From Lysinibacillus sp. FSL M8-0337 (GTDB lineage Bacteria > Bacillota > Bacilli > Bacillales_A > Planococcaceae), in contig NZ_CP151996.1 of NCBI RefSeq assembly GCF_038593855.1, forward strand, positions 2,480,001-2,544,000: 64,000 nt of DNA. Direction: 5' to 3'. Each line of letters starts with the position of its first letter. The stretch's first letter is position 1. Below, piece by piece: positions 53,322-61,991 of this stretch. Made by a program: the position numbers and the translations under genes. A model generated the notes under the pieces. The model was not told the origin of the DNA, did not search any database, and was given only the letters and a program-made list of their open reading frames with translations.

Positions 53322-54680
53322 TTACTTCGCTAAAACCTCTTGGATAGATTGTTCTAAAATATCCATTGCCAGCTCTAATTCTTGTTCCTTAATAATCAGT
53401 GGTGGCGTGAGCGTAAGCACATTTCCTTGTGATACTTTAAAACTTAATCCCTTTTCCATACATTTATACATTACTTGTTCTGCTTCGACTATAGCTTTTT
53501 CTTTCGAATGGCGGTCCAATACTAGTTCTACGCCATATAAAAGACCGATTCCTCGTACATCACCAATAATTTCATACTGCTCTTGCATCTTTTTAAGCCG
53601 TATTCTCATATACTCTCCTAATTGATTAGCCTTTTCTATTAATTTAAAATCCTCAATATAATGAAGAGTAGCCAAGGCTGCTGCACAGCCTAGCGAACTT
53701 TTTTCATGCGTGTAATGACCAAGTGCAATATCTTGGGCAACATCCAGTTCTCCTTTTACGAGCATCGCCGCCATTGGAAACACACCTCCACCCAATCCTT
53801 TTCCAATTAAAACAATATCTGGAATAACTCCAAAGTTTTCAAAAGTGAACATTTTTCCTGTTCGTCCTAAAGCAGTTGGAATTTCATCAAAAATCATTAA
53901 TATATTATTCCGATCACAAATATTGCGTAAACGTTGATAGTACTCTTTTGGTGGGATATGTACGTCTGTACAACGAACAGGCTCTAAAATAATTGCACCG
54001 ATTTCATTTTCTCTTTCTAGGATATACTCTAGATAGTCAAGTGATTTAAACCTACCATTGTCATCCTCAAACAAACCGCGATATGAATTGTAAGGCGCTA
54101 TATGTAGAGTTCCTGGCATTAAAGGGCCCATACCGTTACGGAAAAGCGCTTCTCCTCCAACTGAAATCGCGTCTAAAGAGGCACCGTGAAACGAATCCCA
54201 CATTGATATCGTTTTAAATTTACCTGTTGCCTTTCGAACAAGCTTTAAAGCCATACCAACAGCTGAAGTTCCTCCAGGTGCCAAAAGTACTTTATTTAAA
54301 GGTTCTGGTGCAATAGCAACTAATTTTTTCGCTAACTGGATTGCAACTTTATTTGTATAACGTCTTGGTGAGAATGGAAGTGTATCCAACTGTTCTTTTA
54401 CGGCGCGAATAACATACTCATTCCCATATCCTATTTGATGAACATTATTTCCGTGAAAATCCATATACTTTCTTCCATCTATATCCTCTATGTAAATGCC
54501 ATAGCTTTTTTCAATTATATTTAAACAAGGAGTAGAAAGAGACTGATGTAAATAATACTTAGCGTCATCGTTTATAAACTCAAACGATTCTTTACTCAAA
54601 TGATTTTCTTGCCAGATCGACCGTGTTTTTGTTAAATTAATATCCCCCTCTGTTCTTAAAACTTCAGTGTTTTTTTCCAT
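53322..54680 (-). CDS. PLP-dependent class III aminotransferase-fold enzyme, PbfA-like
   Basis: 452 residues from the ATG at 54680 (AGGAG eight bases upstream). It has the fold-type I aminotransferase core: APGGTSAVGMALKLVRKATG (PLP phosphate loop, about 137-156), the aspartate and PLP lysine in LMIFDEIPTALGRTGKM and IGKGLGGGVFPMAAML. The N-terminus (TEGDINLTKTRSIWQENHLS) and DFHGNNVHQIGYGN resemble (R)-1-hydroxy-2-aminoethylphosphonate ammonia-lyase (PbfA), which works in phosphonate breakdown. No phnW or phnX is in the window, so the specific role stays a guess. Confidence 0.6.
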   Translation of the reverse strand: MEKNTEVLRTEGDINLTKTRSIWQENHLSKESFEFINDDAKYYLHQSLSTPCLNIIEKSYGIYIEDIDGRKYMDFHGNNVHQIGYGNEYVIRAVKEQLDTLPFSPRRYTNKVAIQLAKKLVAIAPEPLNKVLLAPGGTSAVGMALKLVRKATGKFKTISMWDSFHGASLDAISVGGEALFRNGMGPLMPGTLHIAPYNSYRGLFEDDNGRFKSLDYLEYILERENEIGAIILEPVRCTDVHIPPKEYYQRLRNICDRNNILMIFDEIPTALGRTGKMFTFENFGVIPDIVLIGKGLGGGVFPMAAMLVKGELDVAQDIALGHYTHEKSSLGCAAALATLHYIEDFKLIEKANQLGEYMRIRLKKMQEQYEIIGDVRGIGLLYGVELVLDRHSKEKAIVEAEQVMYKCMEKGLSFKVSQGNVLTLTPPLIIKEQELELAMDILEQSIQEVLAK

Positions 54681-55044
54681 GATTTTTTCTCCTCTCATAC
54701 TAGAAATTTCTTCTTTCCCCTAATCAAACTACCATGCGTTTTTTAATTAGATATTAATATTATGTAAATCTTTTCAATTAATCATTTGATATGCAGCAAA
54801 GGAGCGCTTCACTATATTCAACTTCTTTTCATTGAAAATCTCTCTAATTTGCTTTTACATGTGACGACGCAGCAGTTTTTTTATATTATTCACATGAATT
54901 TTCTTAATAGAAGCTCCACCAATTTTTACTGTGTGTATTTGGTGAAGTAACTTCAATAATCTCAATAATATTAAAACTGCAACGCCTAACCCAGTAGGTT
55001 ATATTGTGCTACAATTAGATTAACAAAAATTAGGAGGCAAACTA
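54681..55044. other. Gap with a repeat-like TGACGAC hairpin
   Basis: Contains TGTGACGACGCAGCAGTTTTTTT (54860-54882), related to the hairpin at 44402. Upstream of the gene at 55045 a promoter-like TGTGCTACAATTAG occurs. No gene. Confidence 0.35.
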
Positions 55045-55167
55045 ATGCTTGGTATTACATTTGTAGTTTTTACCTTCGCTATAGCAGCGACAGTTATTGC
55101 CCTTCTTAATGACATGAAGGTCAAGAAATTAGAAAAACGTATCGAAGTACTTGAAAGAAATAAGTAA
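55045..55167 (+). CDS. Membrane microprotein (40 aa)
   Basis: MLGITFVVFTFAIAATVIAL is a single membrane helix followed by a charged amphipathic helix (LNDMKVKKLEKRIEVLERNK). TTAGGAGG lies seven bases before the ATG. Bacillus genomes carry similar one-helix plus coiled-tail microproteins; no family name can be given. Confidence 0.6.
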   Translation: MLGITFVVFTFAIAATVIALLNDMKVKKLEKRIEVLERNK

Positions 55168-55334
55168 TGCTATATTGGGAATTTTAGAGGGATGTTTTAC
55201 TCTCTCTATTTTCATTTATCCATCATTTTGTTTAATAATTACACATTGCCTTATTAATTTGTTTACTGATTGTAACCTTTCTATTTACAACACGTCCTAA
55301 TTTTATAAAGCCAAACTGGAAAAGAGGTTTCTCG

Positions 55335-55592
55335 ATGATTGATAGAAAAGACTATAGTGATCATCTTATTAAAGTAAAGTTTAATTTAGGTGGATTAGAG
55401 ATAGAAAGTATTCAAAATCAAGTAATTCATATAACACAAAAAACACATCAACTGGTAGATTATGAGTTCAAAAATGATAATAATCAAGTTGTACTATTGT
55501 TAACGATTCCTGTTCAAGCGATACCTGAAATTGTACGTTCATTAGCTCAAAATAATATAGGCATTTATGAAGTAAGTAAATTCAATGCGTAG
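55335..55592 (+). CDS. Small hypothetical protein (85 aa)
   Basis: AAAGAGG precedes the ATG. The C-terminal IPEIVRSLAQNNIGIYEVSK resembles the end of DUF4162-like tails of ABC transporter ATPases (drug type), but no ATPase part exists here. It may be a stand-alone accessory or a remnant with its own start. Low confidence on relation. Confidence 0.5.
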   Translation: MIDRKDYSDHLIKVKFNLGGLEIESIQNQVIHITQKTHQLVDYEFKNDNNQVVLLLTIPVQAIPEIVRSLAQNNIGIYEVSKFNA

Positions 55593-55734
55593 TATTAGCT
55601 CTGCACAATTGTAAGTATTTGATTTTTTATACATTTTCACTACACAAAAAAAGACGTACCAATAAGGCATGTCTTTTATTGCTTATTTTCAATTGTGTGT
55701 CCGATTACAGTCAATTTATAAATAACGCCTATAT

Positions 55735-55968
55735 TTACCTAAATATAAAACTTTGAATTGATACATATACTAAAAATAAAAATATACCTATTAAGAACCA
55801 GCCGTAAGCTTTTCTCTCGCTTTGATATGCATTAATGCCTAAAGTTAACATGGATAAACTTAAGAAGAATATCGTTAAGAAATTAAACTGATAATCACGT
55901 GTGACAAGTCCATAAGTTGAAAGCGCGATTACGATGATTCCAAAAACAATTGGTAGAATTTTCAGCAT
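55735..55968 (-). CDS. DUF3953/YczI-like membrane protein
   Basis: 77 residues with two or three membrane helices (PIVFGIIVIALSTYGLV, FLTIFFLSLSMLTLGINAY, FLIGIFLFLVYVSIQSFIF). The block FFLSLSMLTLGINAYQSERK matches the YczI family. Function unknown. Confidence 0.7.
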   Translation of the reverse strand: MLKILPIVFGIIVIALSTYGLVTRDYQFNFLTIFFLSLSMLTLGINAYQSERKAYGWFLIGIFLFLVYVSIQSFIFR

Positions 55969-56082
55969 ATCCTTTCACTCCTCTTTAAATTACTTCTTTT
56001 TGCAAAAAGATACTATGGAGATAACTATAAATGTCCAACCTTCTAAATTTAACATTATATAATTCTAAGATAAGTAATGCTT

Positions 56083-56319
56083 TTAACCAATCGCTATAAA
56101 GTGCTCGTCAGGAGCATTCTCTTTACTTATTGTCCTCCAGAGATGTGGGTAGAACCATTCTACTTCTCTTTGAGTATCTCCATAGGCATAATTAATGCAA
56201 TGAAATGTTTTGGTATTTCGATCAAAAGCAATTTCACCATCCAACTTGTCGCTCTCACGACTATATCGGTATACAATTTGCTTTTCATCCTCAGTTATTT
56301 TGTTAAGTTTCCACCACAT
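56083..56319 (-). CDS. Small hypothetical protein (78 aa)
   Basis: Soluble protein with an IVYRYSRESDKLDGEIAFDR and a WFYPHLWRTISKENAPDEHF end, forming a compact beta-rich domain; Trp- and Tyr-rich. GGAGGGG precedes the ATG. Possibly conserved in Bacillales; no name. Confidence 0.6.
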   Translation of the reverse strand: MWWKLNKITEDEKQIVYRYSRESDKLDGEIAFDRNTKTFHCINYAYGDTQREVEWFYPHLWRTISKENAPDEHFIAIG

Positions 56320-56592
56320 GTTAGCCCCTCCTACTAAAAATGACTACCTTAACTAAAGACTCCCGCTTCTATCTGTATCATATTTACATAATAAGGGAAT
56401 CTATATTGTACTAAAGCACCACCTTTTATAAGCGCAATGTATAGATTTTCCACGAAATTCTTTAACATAAATTTCACCATTGTTATGCTTCTTTAATGAT
56501 AATGCTTGATTATCTATTCCGCTTTGTGTTGAAGCAAACGTCTACGTTTTTTGTGCTACAATTTATATAAAATACATAATGAGGTTAAAAAT

Positions 56593-56781
56593 ATGGCATT
56601 TATCAGGAAATATATCTATCTCCTCTACTTTTTATCACTGTTTTTAATTTTATTGATTCGTGATTATTTTAAATACGGTAATTGGAACTTGCTTAGTAAC
56701 TTTTTCTTTTCTCTATGGACCGTCCTTATTTTTGCTTTCTTAAATTGGGCATGGACTAGTAAAAAATATAAAAAGCAATAG
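56593..56781 (+). CDS. Small two-helix membrane protein (62 aa), paralogue of the gene at 59437
   Basis: ATG at 56593 (TGAGGTT upstream) is preferred over the longer frame. Helices YIYLLYFLSLFLILLI and FFFSLWTVLIFAFLNWAW with the conserved turn IRDYFKYGNWNLLSNF between. The protein at 59437 aligns without gaps over its whole length of 62 residues and shares DYFK...W.LL.NF.FS.W. A promoter-like TGTGCTACAATTTATATAAA precedes the gene. Confidence 0.75.
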   Translation: MAFIRKYIYLLYFLSLFLILLIRDYFKYGNWNLLSNFFFSLWTVLIFAFLNWAWTSKKYKKQ

Positions 56782-57090
56782 CATTCATCTCTATCAGTAT
56801 CATATGACGACACAACAGCTTTTTTAAAGAAATTGTCATCATTTGTAACAGCAATAGATTTGTAAACACCATTTTAGCAAACCTTTTTAACTTGTTTAGC
56901 TTCCGATGGAATGATGGAATTATTACAGTATTAACAATTATTTTCTTTTGGATTAACTATTACAACAGCGATGGACTCCTAAGTCTGATTAAATCATAGT
57001 TGCGTATAGACCTATGATATGCCTCAAATTCCTTTTAGTGCAAAATAAAAAGCACTTTTTTAAGTGCTTTTACTCCTTGAAATTTTAAAA
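56782..57090. other. Gap with possible 3' gene fragment
   Basis: TGACGACACAACAGCTTTTTT (56803-56823) is another copy of the hairpin 3' arm. From about 56825 an open plus-strand run (FVNTILANLFNLFSFRWNDG, ITVLTIIFFWINYYNSDGLL) ends at TAG near 56998 without a start; it looks like a membrane gene remnant. Confidence 0.4.
57048..57071 (-). terminator. Terminator of the lipoprotein gene
   Basis: AAAAGCACTT and AAGTGCTTTT form a perfect stem around TTTT, with T residues following on the minus strand. Confidence 0.85.
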
Positions 57091-57720
57091 TTAATTTTGC
57101 TCATTTAAATCATCTGGATATACGATTGTATCAATTACTTCACCATTTGATTCATTTTTATAAGTAACGGTTACTTTATTTTTCGCTGGATCTACTCCAT
57201 TAAACAATTGATAGAAAATACCCATCAGAACAAGATCAACATCAGCGTCGATGTCTAGGGTGCTTTCTAATTCTTCTGGGTTAACTAAAATTGTAAACTC
57301 AGAATATGTACTATTGTAACTTATATCCTTAATAGAAGCTAACTGTTCATCTGTTTCAATCTCTTCTACGAAGTCGATAATCTCTTCTTCCATATCCTTC
57401 AAGATTTCTTTTTGCTGTGATTCAGACATTCTAAACGTTAAAGAACCATCATCGTTCTTAATTACTTCTTGAATACCTTCGTCTTTGGCATCAGCAATCA
57501 CTGTATCTATATCTTCACCTTCAAAAAAATCAGCCGGTATCGTTACCTCAACATTTAATAGCTCTTTATCGACCTTAAGTGGTTTGCTCACAGAAGTCTT
57601 TTCAGTTGTATCTGCAGCAACCTCCTTTTTGTCTCCACTCTCCTTTTCTGAATCCGCACTACATCCCGCAAAAATAATTCCAAATAACAATAATAATGGT
57701 AATACTAATATCTTTTTCAC
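57091..57720 (-). CDS. Lipoprotein of unknown function
   Basis: 209 residues. The lipobox FAGC (cysteine near 20) follows a hydrophobic leader (KILVLPLLLLFGIIFAGC). The mature part is acidic; a short linker (EVAADTTEKTSVSKPLKV) is followed by LNVEVTIPADFFEGEDIDTV and a helix-rich domain, ending VTVTYKNESNGEVIDTIVYP. Bacillus genomes have several such lipoproteins; role unknown. Confidence 0.85.
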   Translation of the reverse strand: MKKILVLPLLLLFGIIFAGCSADSEKESGDKKEVAADTTEKTSVSKPLKVDKELLNVEVTIPADFFEGEDIDTVIADAKDEGIQEVIKNDDGSLTFRMSESQQKEILKDMEEEIIDFVEEIETDEQLASIKDISYNSTYSEFTILVNPEELESTLDIDADVDLVLMGIFYQLFNGVDPAKNKVTVTYKNESNGEVIDTIVYPDDLNEQN

Positions 57721-57996
57721 AATTAATTCCTCCTCTTAATAAATATACATAATTTGGAGTTAATTTACTAGTTTTTTTTAGATAAACACTATCAAAACTA
57801 GATTAGGGCTTTGCCTCCTTCTCTCCCCTGATATGAAAATAGACAGTAGGTTTCAGTCTATCTATCATGTAACTCGACTACTAAAGGCATTATTTACCGT
57901 ATATCTTATTAAGAAGATAAAGCTACGCACAGTTTGTCGACAAAATATCTCGATTGTTCTACTCTCGAGGTATTTTTAACAGTGGTTAGCTGAAAC

Positions 57997-58320
57997 CTAA
58001 TGATCTTGGACTTTTACTTCATTCAGATGAAAGGTATTGTCCCCCTCCCTTATAACGATTAATTCCTCTTCTAATAAAAATTCTTTGAATAATTCATTCG
58101 CTTGCTCAAAAGTTAAATTACAAATATTGTATTCTCTCACCATATACCCAAAATCTTGATCAAATAAAGCATACGTTTTTTTTAGAGATACATTATAAAA
58201 TTCATTATGGAAAAATAAGCACCATGTCTCGCCACTTTTTTGTTTTAAAAAAATACCTTCAAATTCACCATTAGCATCATAAAATCCAACATGTAGATGG
58301 ATATCTTCTTCAAAATTCAT
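57997..58320 (-). CDS. Small hypothetical protein (107 aa), immunity-like
   Basis: Acidic, soluble, starting MNFEEDIHLHVGFYDANGEF with strand-rich composition and ending DNTFHLNEVKVQDH. AAGGAG precedes the ATG. Resembles immunity-type small proteins by size and charge only. Family not known. Confidence 0.55.
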   Translation of the reverse strand: MNFEEDIHLHVGFYDANGEFEGIFLKQKSGETWCLFFHNEFYNVSLKKTYALFDQDFGYMVREYNICNLTFEQANELFKEFLLEEELIVIREGDNTFHLNEVKVQDH

Positions 58321-58530
58321 AGCTAATGCTCCTTCCTATATGTCTTTCCTTTGTAAGGCAACATGTCCTCCCTGCCATAAAAGTTGGAATGAAAAATGCT
58401 GACTATTATTTATCCATTTGTACGCTATATGCTTGTCCTACAATCTACTCTTTCGACAAACTATACAATAAGAATATATTTGGTTATATTATTATATTAT
58501 AGTATTTTTGTTATAATAAGGAGAGATACA

Positions 58531-59079
58531 ATGATACATATACAAGGAAATAAAGTTACATTACGAACAGCTACTCCTTCCGATATTGAAAATATCTATT
58601 ATTGGAAGTATATTGATGAAAAACAAGAAGCTAAAAAATGGAACGGTCCATATATCCCCGAAAAACATATGTCTAAAGCTGCGTTTTTAAAGGAATGGGC
58701 TAATGATGAAGAAATCTTTGAAGGTGTCCCAAGTACATTAATCATAGCAGTAGACGAACAATTTATTGGTGTTGTCGGTGCTTATTGGGTGGATAAAAAC
58801 ACTAACTGGCTTGAAACAGGGATTGTCACATATAATACAGCTTATTGGAATGGTGGTTATGGTTCAGAAGCTTATCGCTTATGGATTGACTATCTTTTTG
58901 AAAAAACCCCACTACATCGATTAGGGATGTCTACTTGGTCTGGTAATGAAAGAATGATACGAGTAGCAGAGAAATTAGGAATGCAATTAGAAGCAAGAAT
59001 TAGAGATGCACGGATTGTTGACGAAAAATTCTATGATGCTATTAAAATGGGGATTTTACGCAGCGAGTGGGAAATATAA
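58531..59079 (+). CDS. GNAT-family N-acetyltransferase, RimJ/RimL-like
   Basis: The frame extends to 58396, but the ATG at 58531 has AAGGAGAG upstream and gives a normal 182-residue protein. It begins with IQGNKVTLRTATPSDIENIY and has the acetyl-CoA region (GIVTYNTAYWNGGYGSEAYRL) and MSTWSGNERMIRVAEKLGMQ, and ends MGILRSEWEI. Like the GNAT at 59713, it belongs to the RimJ/RimL type. Substrate unknown. Confidence 0.9.
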   Translation: MIHIQGNKVTLRTATPSDIENIYYWKYIDEKQEAKKWNGPYIPEKHMSKAAFLKEWANDEEIFEGVPSTLIIAVDEQFIGVVGAYWVDKNTNWLETGIVTYNTAYWNGGYGSEAYRLWIDYLFEKTPLHRLGMSTWSGNERMIRVAEKLGMQLEARIRDARIVDEKFYDAIKMGILRSEWEI

Positions 59080-59173
59080 AAAACTAATCAATATTTATGA
59101 TGCGCTGTAGAGATTAGACGCTATCATCAATTTTATAGTATAGTTAACATATATTACATAAAGAGGCGCATTT

Positions 59174-59416
59174 ATGGAGTTTGTACAGCTTGTGGTGGTG
59201 ATTCCTTTGTAAGCGGTCAAGTTAGTAGTGAAACAAGTCAAGGTAATGTTGCCTATTGGTTCCGTTTTTTCTGTTGGTTCGCCATACATTTTTAACTTTT
59301 GTAAAGATTGTGGTGAAGTAGCTGCCATCAAGGTTAGAAAGCCACAAAAGTTTACATTGCCTCTCTTTTACGGTTGTAGAGCCTGCAAACGTGTTGGCTT
59401 TTTAAAGTTGCACTGA
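59174..59416 (+). pseudogene. Zinc-ribbon protein pseudogene
   Basis: YGVCTACGGDSFVSGQVSSE in one frame joins IGSVFSVGSPYIFNFCKDCG, EVAAIKVRKPQKF in the other, giving the CxxC...CxxC of a small zinc ribbon of about 65 aa. The ATG at 59174 is in a third phase, so there are at least two shifts. It precedes the small membrane gene at 59437, on the same strand. Confidence 0.65.
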
Positions 59417-59436
59417 TGCATAACGGGGTGTTTCAA

Positions 59437-59625
59437 TTGACAAGATTCGGAAAGTATTTATATATTACTTTCATTATGACCGTTTTTTTACTTTCATCCA
59501 TTTGGGATTATTTCAAAAATGATCATTGGGCTTTGCTTGAAAATTTTCTCTTTTCCGTTTGGATCGCTGTTTTTTTATTAATGGCATCCTTGCTACTTAG
59601 AAAAACAAAAGTAAAAGCGAAATAA
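59437..59625 (+). CDS. Small two-helix membrane protein (62 aa), paralogue of the gene at 56593
   Basis: TTG start at 59437, six bases after GGGGTG, gives exactly 62 residues. Helices KYLYITFIMTVFLLSSIW and NFLFSVWIAVFLLMASLLL, with a turn WDYFKNDHWALLENFLFS that aligns with the paralogue. Basic C-terminus (RKTKVKAK). Duplicates 2.8 kb apart in the same direction suggest a small gene family in this region. Confidence 0.7.
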   Translation: MTRFGKYLYITFIMTVFLLSSIWDYFKNDHWALLENFLFSVWIAVFLLMASLLLRKTKVKAK

Positions 59626-59712
59626 ATAGAATAAAAACCTTGAAGGGACTGAACTATGCGCAGATGGCAATATTTTTTATCTAACTGATTAAAAATATTG
59701 GAGGTATAAGCA

Positions 59713-60243
59713 TTGATAAAAGAACTACACACTCAAAGATTACATTTAAGAAGAATGGCTGTATCAGACTCACCTCGCTTGTTTAAACTTTGGTCTGATC
59801 CAGATGTAACGAAATACATGAATATCACTACCTTTACGCATGAAACGCAAGCAACAGAGATGATTGAACTTCTAGAAGAATTAGCTCATGCTGGTGAAGC
59901 CATACGGTTTAGCATGATTGAAAGGAACTCCAACGAAATAATAGGAACATGTGGATTCAATTCAATAGACTTAGATAATGCAAAAGTAGAAATTGGTTAT
60001 GATATCGCGAAAGCCTATTGGGGCATGGGGTATGCTCCTGAAAGTATAAAGGCACTTATTGAATATGCTTTCGAAACTTTAAAAATCAATAGAATTGAAG
60101 CAAAGGTAGAACCTGCAAATGTAAATTCTATAAAAGTGTTACAAAAGCTTCATTTTACATTCGAAGGAAAGTTAAGACAATACGAAAATTCAAAAGGGAA
60201 TTTTATAGATATTAATATTTATTCTCTCCTAAAAACAGATTAA
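59713..60243 (+). CDS. GNAT-family N-acetyltransferase, RimJ/RimL type
   Basis: 176 residues, TTG start after GGAGGT (seven bases). The RimJ/RimL layout is clear: LHTQRLHLRRMAVSDSPRLF, IEIGYD-like block (VEIGYDIAKAYWGMGYAPES with the acetyl-CoA loop) and AKVEPANVNSIKVLQKLHFT. Acts on ribosomal protein N-termini or antibiotics in relatives. Terminator follows at 60256. Confidence 0.92.
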   Translation: MIKELHTQRLHLRRMAVSDSPRLFKLWSDPDVTKYMNITTFTHETQATEMIELLEELAHAGEAIRFSMIERNSNEIIGTCGFNSIDLDNAKVEIGYDIAKAYWGMGYAPESIKALIEYAFETLKINRIEAKVEPANVNSIKVLQKLHFTFEGKLRQYENSKGNFIDINIYSLLKTD

Positions 60244-60255
60244 TTTTTGAATTTG

Positions 60256-60286
60256 GCCTATATCTTTTTTTGGTATAGGCTTTTTT
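60256..60286 (+). terminator. Terminator of the GNAT gene
   Basis: GCCTATA and TATAGGC pair around TCTTTTTTTGG, followed by six T residues. Confidence 0.85.
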
Positions 60287-60404
60287 GTTTGTAATATAAG
60301 GAGTATCCTTGCCCACTAAGTAATCTAGCTGTCTATGGACAGTCTTTTAAGTCCTGCCCATTGTCAAATGGCGACTTTCTTTTCACAATGGTTTGCTACT
60401 TTCT

Positions 60405-60950
60405 CTAAGACCTATGCAAATAAATATTACTAGCCAGTTTTCTAACACGGATAGGGTTGTTAGCAATGTTCATTCTAATAAAATAATCTGGATTGTTTTT
60501 TGAAATAATTACGCGACCAAGCTCATCCTCGTAAATATTCCATCCAAATAATAAGAACGTTATATTCACATGGATTAAATTGGACTTAATATATAAATAG
60601 CCAATTATTATAAACAAAATCCCGTTTGTAATTAAAGTACTTATTTCTTTAACATTGATGGCCAATAAAGGTACGATATATGTCACTAAGTAACTTAAAA
60701 TCTCTTCATTTTTTCTTGCTACGCGCTCACTAATAATCGTGCTGTTTAATTCACATTTTTTCATATACCAAATCGGTAAAAAGGAAAGGAAAAATAATAC
60801 GACCAAAATAATAGTAACGGTAAGCGTTACTTGATCTTCAACAAATGACTGCACATCAATATTTTCATAAGGGAATATGGACAGAGCAACTATGAGATAC
60901 AATGGAGAGTATGACGATATAAACAGAAACAATTTAAAAAGATTTGTCAT
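60405..60950 (-). CDS. kwaA: KwaA-like membrane protein of a Kiwa anti-phage system
   Basis: 181 residues. Four membrane helices (FKLFLFISSYSPLYLIVALS, VTIILVVLFFLSFLPIWYM, ILSYLVTYIVPLLAI, TNGILFIIIGYLYI) precede a C-terminal cytoplasmic tail (NIYEDELGRVIISKNN onward), the layout of KwaA. It is the second gene after kwaB with 25 bases between and GGAGG before its ATG. In Kiwa, KwaA sits in the membrane as the sensor of phage attack and works with KwaB. The call rests on topology and its KwaB partner, since sequence similarity cannot be computed here. Gene order is the reverse of the usual A-B. Confidence 0.72.
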   Translation of the reverse strand: MTNLFKLFLFISSYSPLYLIVALSIFPYENIDVQSFVEDQVTLTVTIILVVLFFLSFLPIWYMKKCELNSTIISERVARKNEEILSYLVTYIVPLLAINVKEISTLITNGILFIIIGYLYIKSNLIHVNITFLLFGWNIYEDELGRVIISKNNPDYFIRMNIANNPIRVRKLASNIYLHRS

Positions 60951-60975
60951 TTGTCCTCCACCCTTTCTTGATAAA

Positions 60976-61893
60976 TTACCTTAAATCATCTCTGCCTCTT
61001 TCACCCGTAAGAACAGTTTTATAATAGGCATCATTTAGTAACTTGACGATATCATTCAATTGTTTTTTATCTGTATATTTTATTTTTGTCTTTTCCTCGT
61101 TTAATTCAATATTTAAGTCAAATTCCTTAATAATTTCTTCTATTTTATCAAAGTTCTCAACGAACCTCGTCATTCTCTCAGGCTTTGTCATTAATCGCGA
61201 AACTCGCTTAACTATATTACCATCTTCAATGCTATCATTTTTAAATTGTTCAAAGCCTTCTAATTTATTCGTTTCTTCAAAAGCACATAAGACCGAATTC
61301 GTATTGTGCACATACTTTGTTTTCAAATCGAAAATTCGTTGCACTGAAACATTATTTACTACTAGTATTTCGTTGTCATAAATAAGTAGGTCAAACCCTG
61401 GTTCAATGCCAATAAATGAATCTGAGACTTTTCTAAAAGTAGAATCCGCAATGATTCCCCAAAGACCTTTTGAAAACTTCTTGAATTGTGGAATGCGATT
61501 TAAGAAATAAGCATACTTTCCTGCTTCTATTTCAATTTTTATACAGTATAAATCTTTTTGCACATCTTCATTCAATGATTCACCCGGTTCCTGTAAACTT
61601 TTTAATAAATGATCATAAGTTATTCCTATATAGGATGACTTACAATACTCAACTACGCCATTAGGTCGTCCATTTTCATTAAATTCTAGCTGCTCTTTTC
61701 CAACAAGCTTATCAATAGTTGGCTGGATAATATTGATTATCTCTTTTTGTAAAGAATGGCTTATTGATGGTTTAAATGAAAAATAGTCTAACATAGACTG
61801 TGTCTTAATCTTTTCAATTAAAAACAAACTTACTTCAAATGTACCACTCAATAAGTGTTCTGAAATTTTGCTGTTTATGAACTCGATATTCAA
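60976..61893 (-). CDS. kwaB: KwaB-like protein (DUF4868) of a Kiwa anti-phage system
   Basis: The TTG at 61893, seven bases after AAGGGGG, gives 305 aa, close to the family's ~315. The DUF4868 signature lies mid-protein: KLVGKEQLEFNENGRPNGVV, IGIEPGFDLLIYDNEILVVN and QRIFDLKTKYVHNTNSVLCA. The C-terminal part (VKRVSRLMTKPERMTRFVEN, then LTGERGRDDLR) completes the family pattern. KwaB proteins bind phage DNA and block replication together with KwaA. Same transcript as KwaA; preceded by a small third gene 98 bp upstream. Confidence 0.85.
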   Translation of the reverse strand: MNIEFINSKISEHLLSGTFEVSLFLIEKIKTQSMLDYFSFKPSISHSLQKEIINIIQPTIDKLVGKEQLEFNENGRPNGVVEYCKSSYIGITYDHLLKSLQEPGESLNEDVQKDLYCIKIEIEAGKYAYFLNRIPQFKKFSKGLWGIIADSTFRKVSDSFIGIEPGFDLLIYDNEILVVNNVSVQRIFDLKTKYVHNTNSVLCAFEETNKLEGFEQFKNDSIEDGNIVKRVSRLMTKPERMTRFVENFDKIEEIIKEFDLNIELNEEKTKIKYTDKKQLNDIVKLLNDAYYKTVLTGERGRDDLR

Positions 61894-61991
61894 TAATAAT
61901 CCCCCTTCACTATTTAATAATATAATTAAAATTATACAACATTTGGTTTTTAGTACATCATCATACATCTATGATGGCTGCCGTAACTTCA

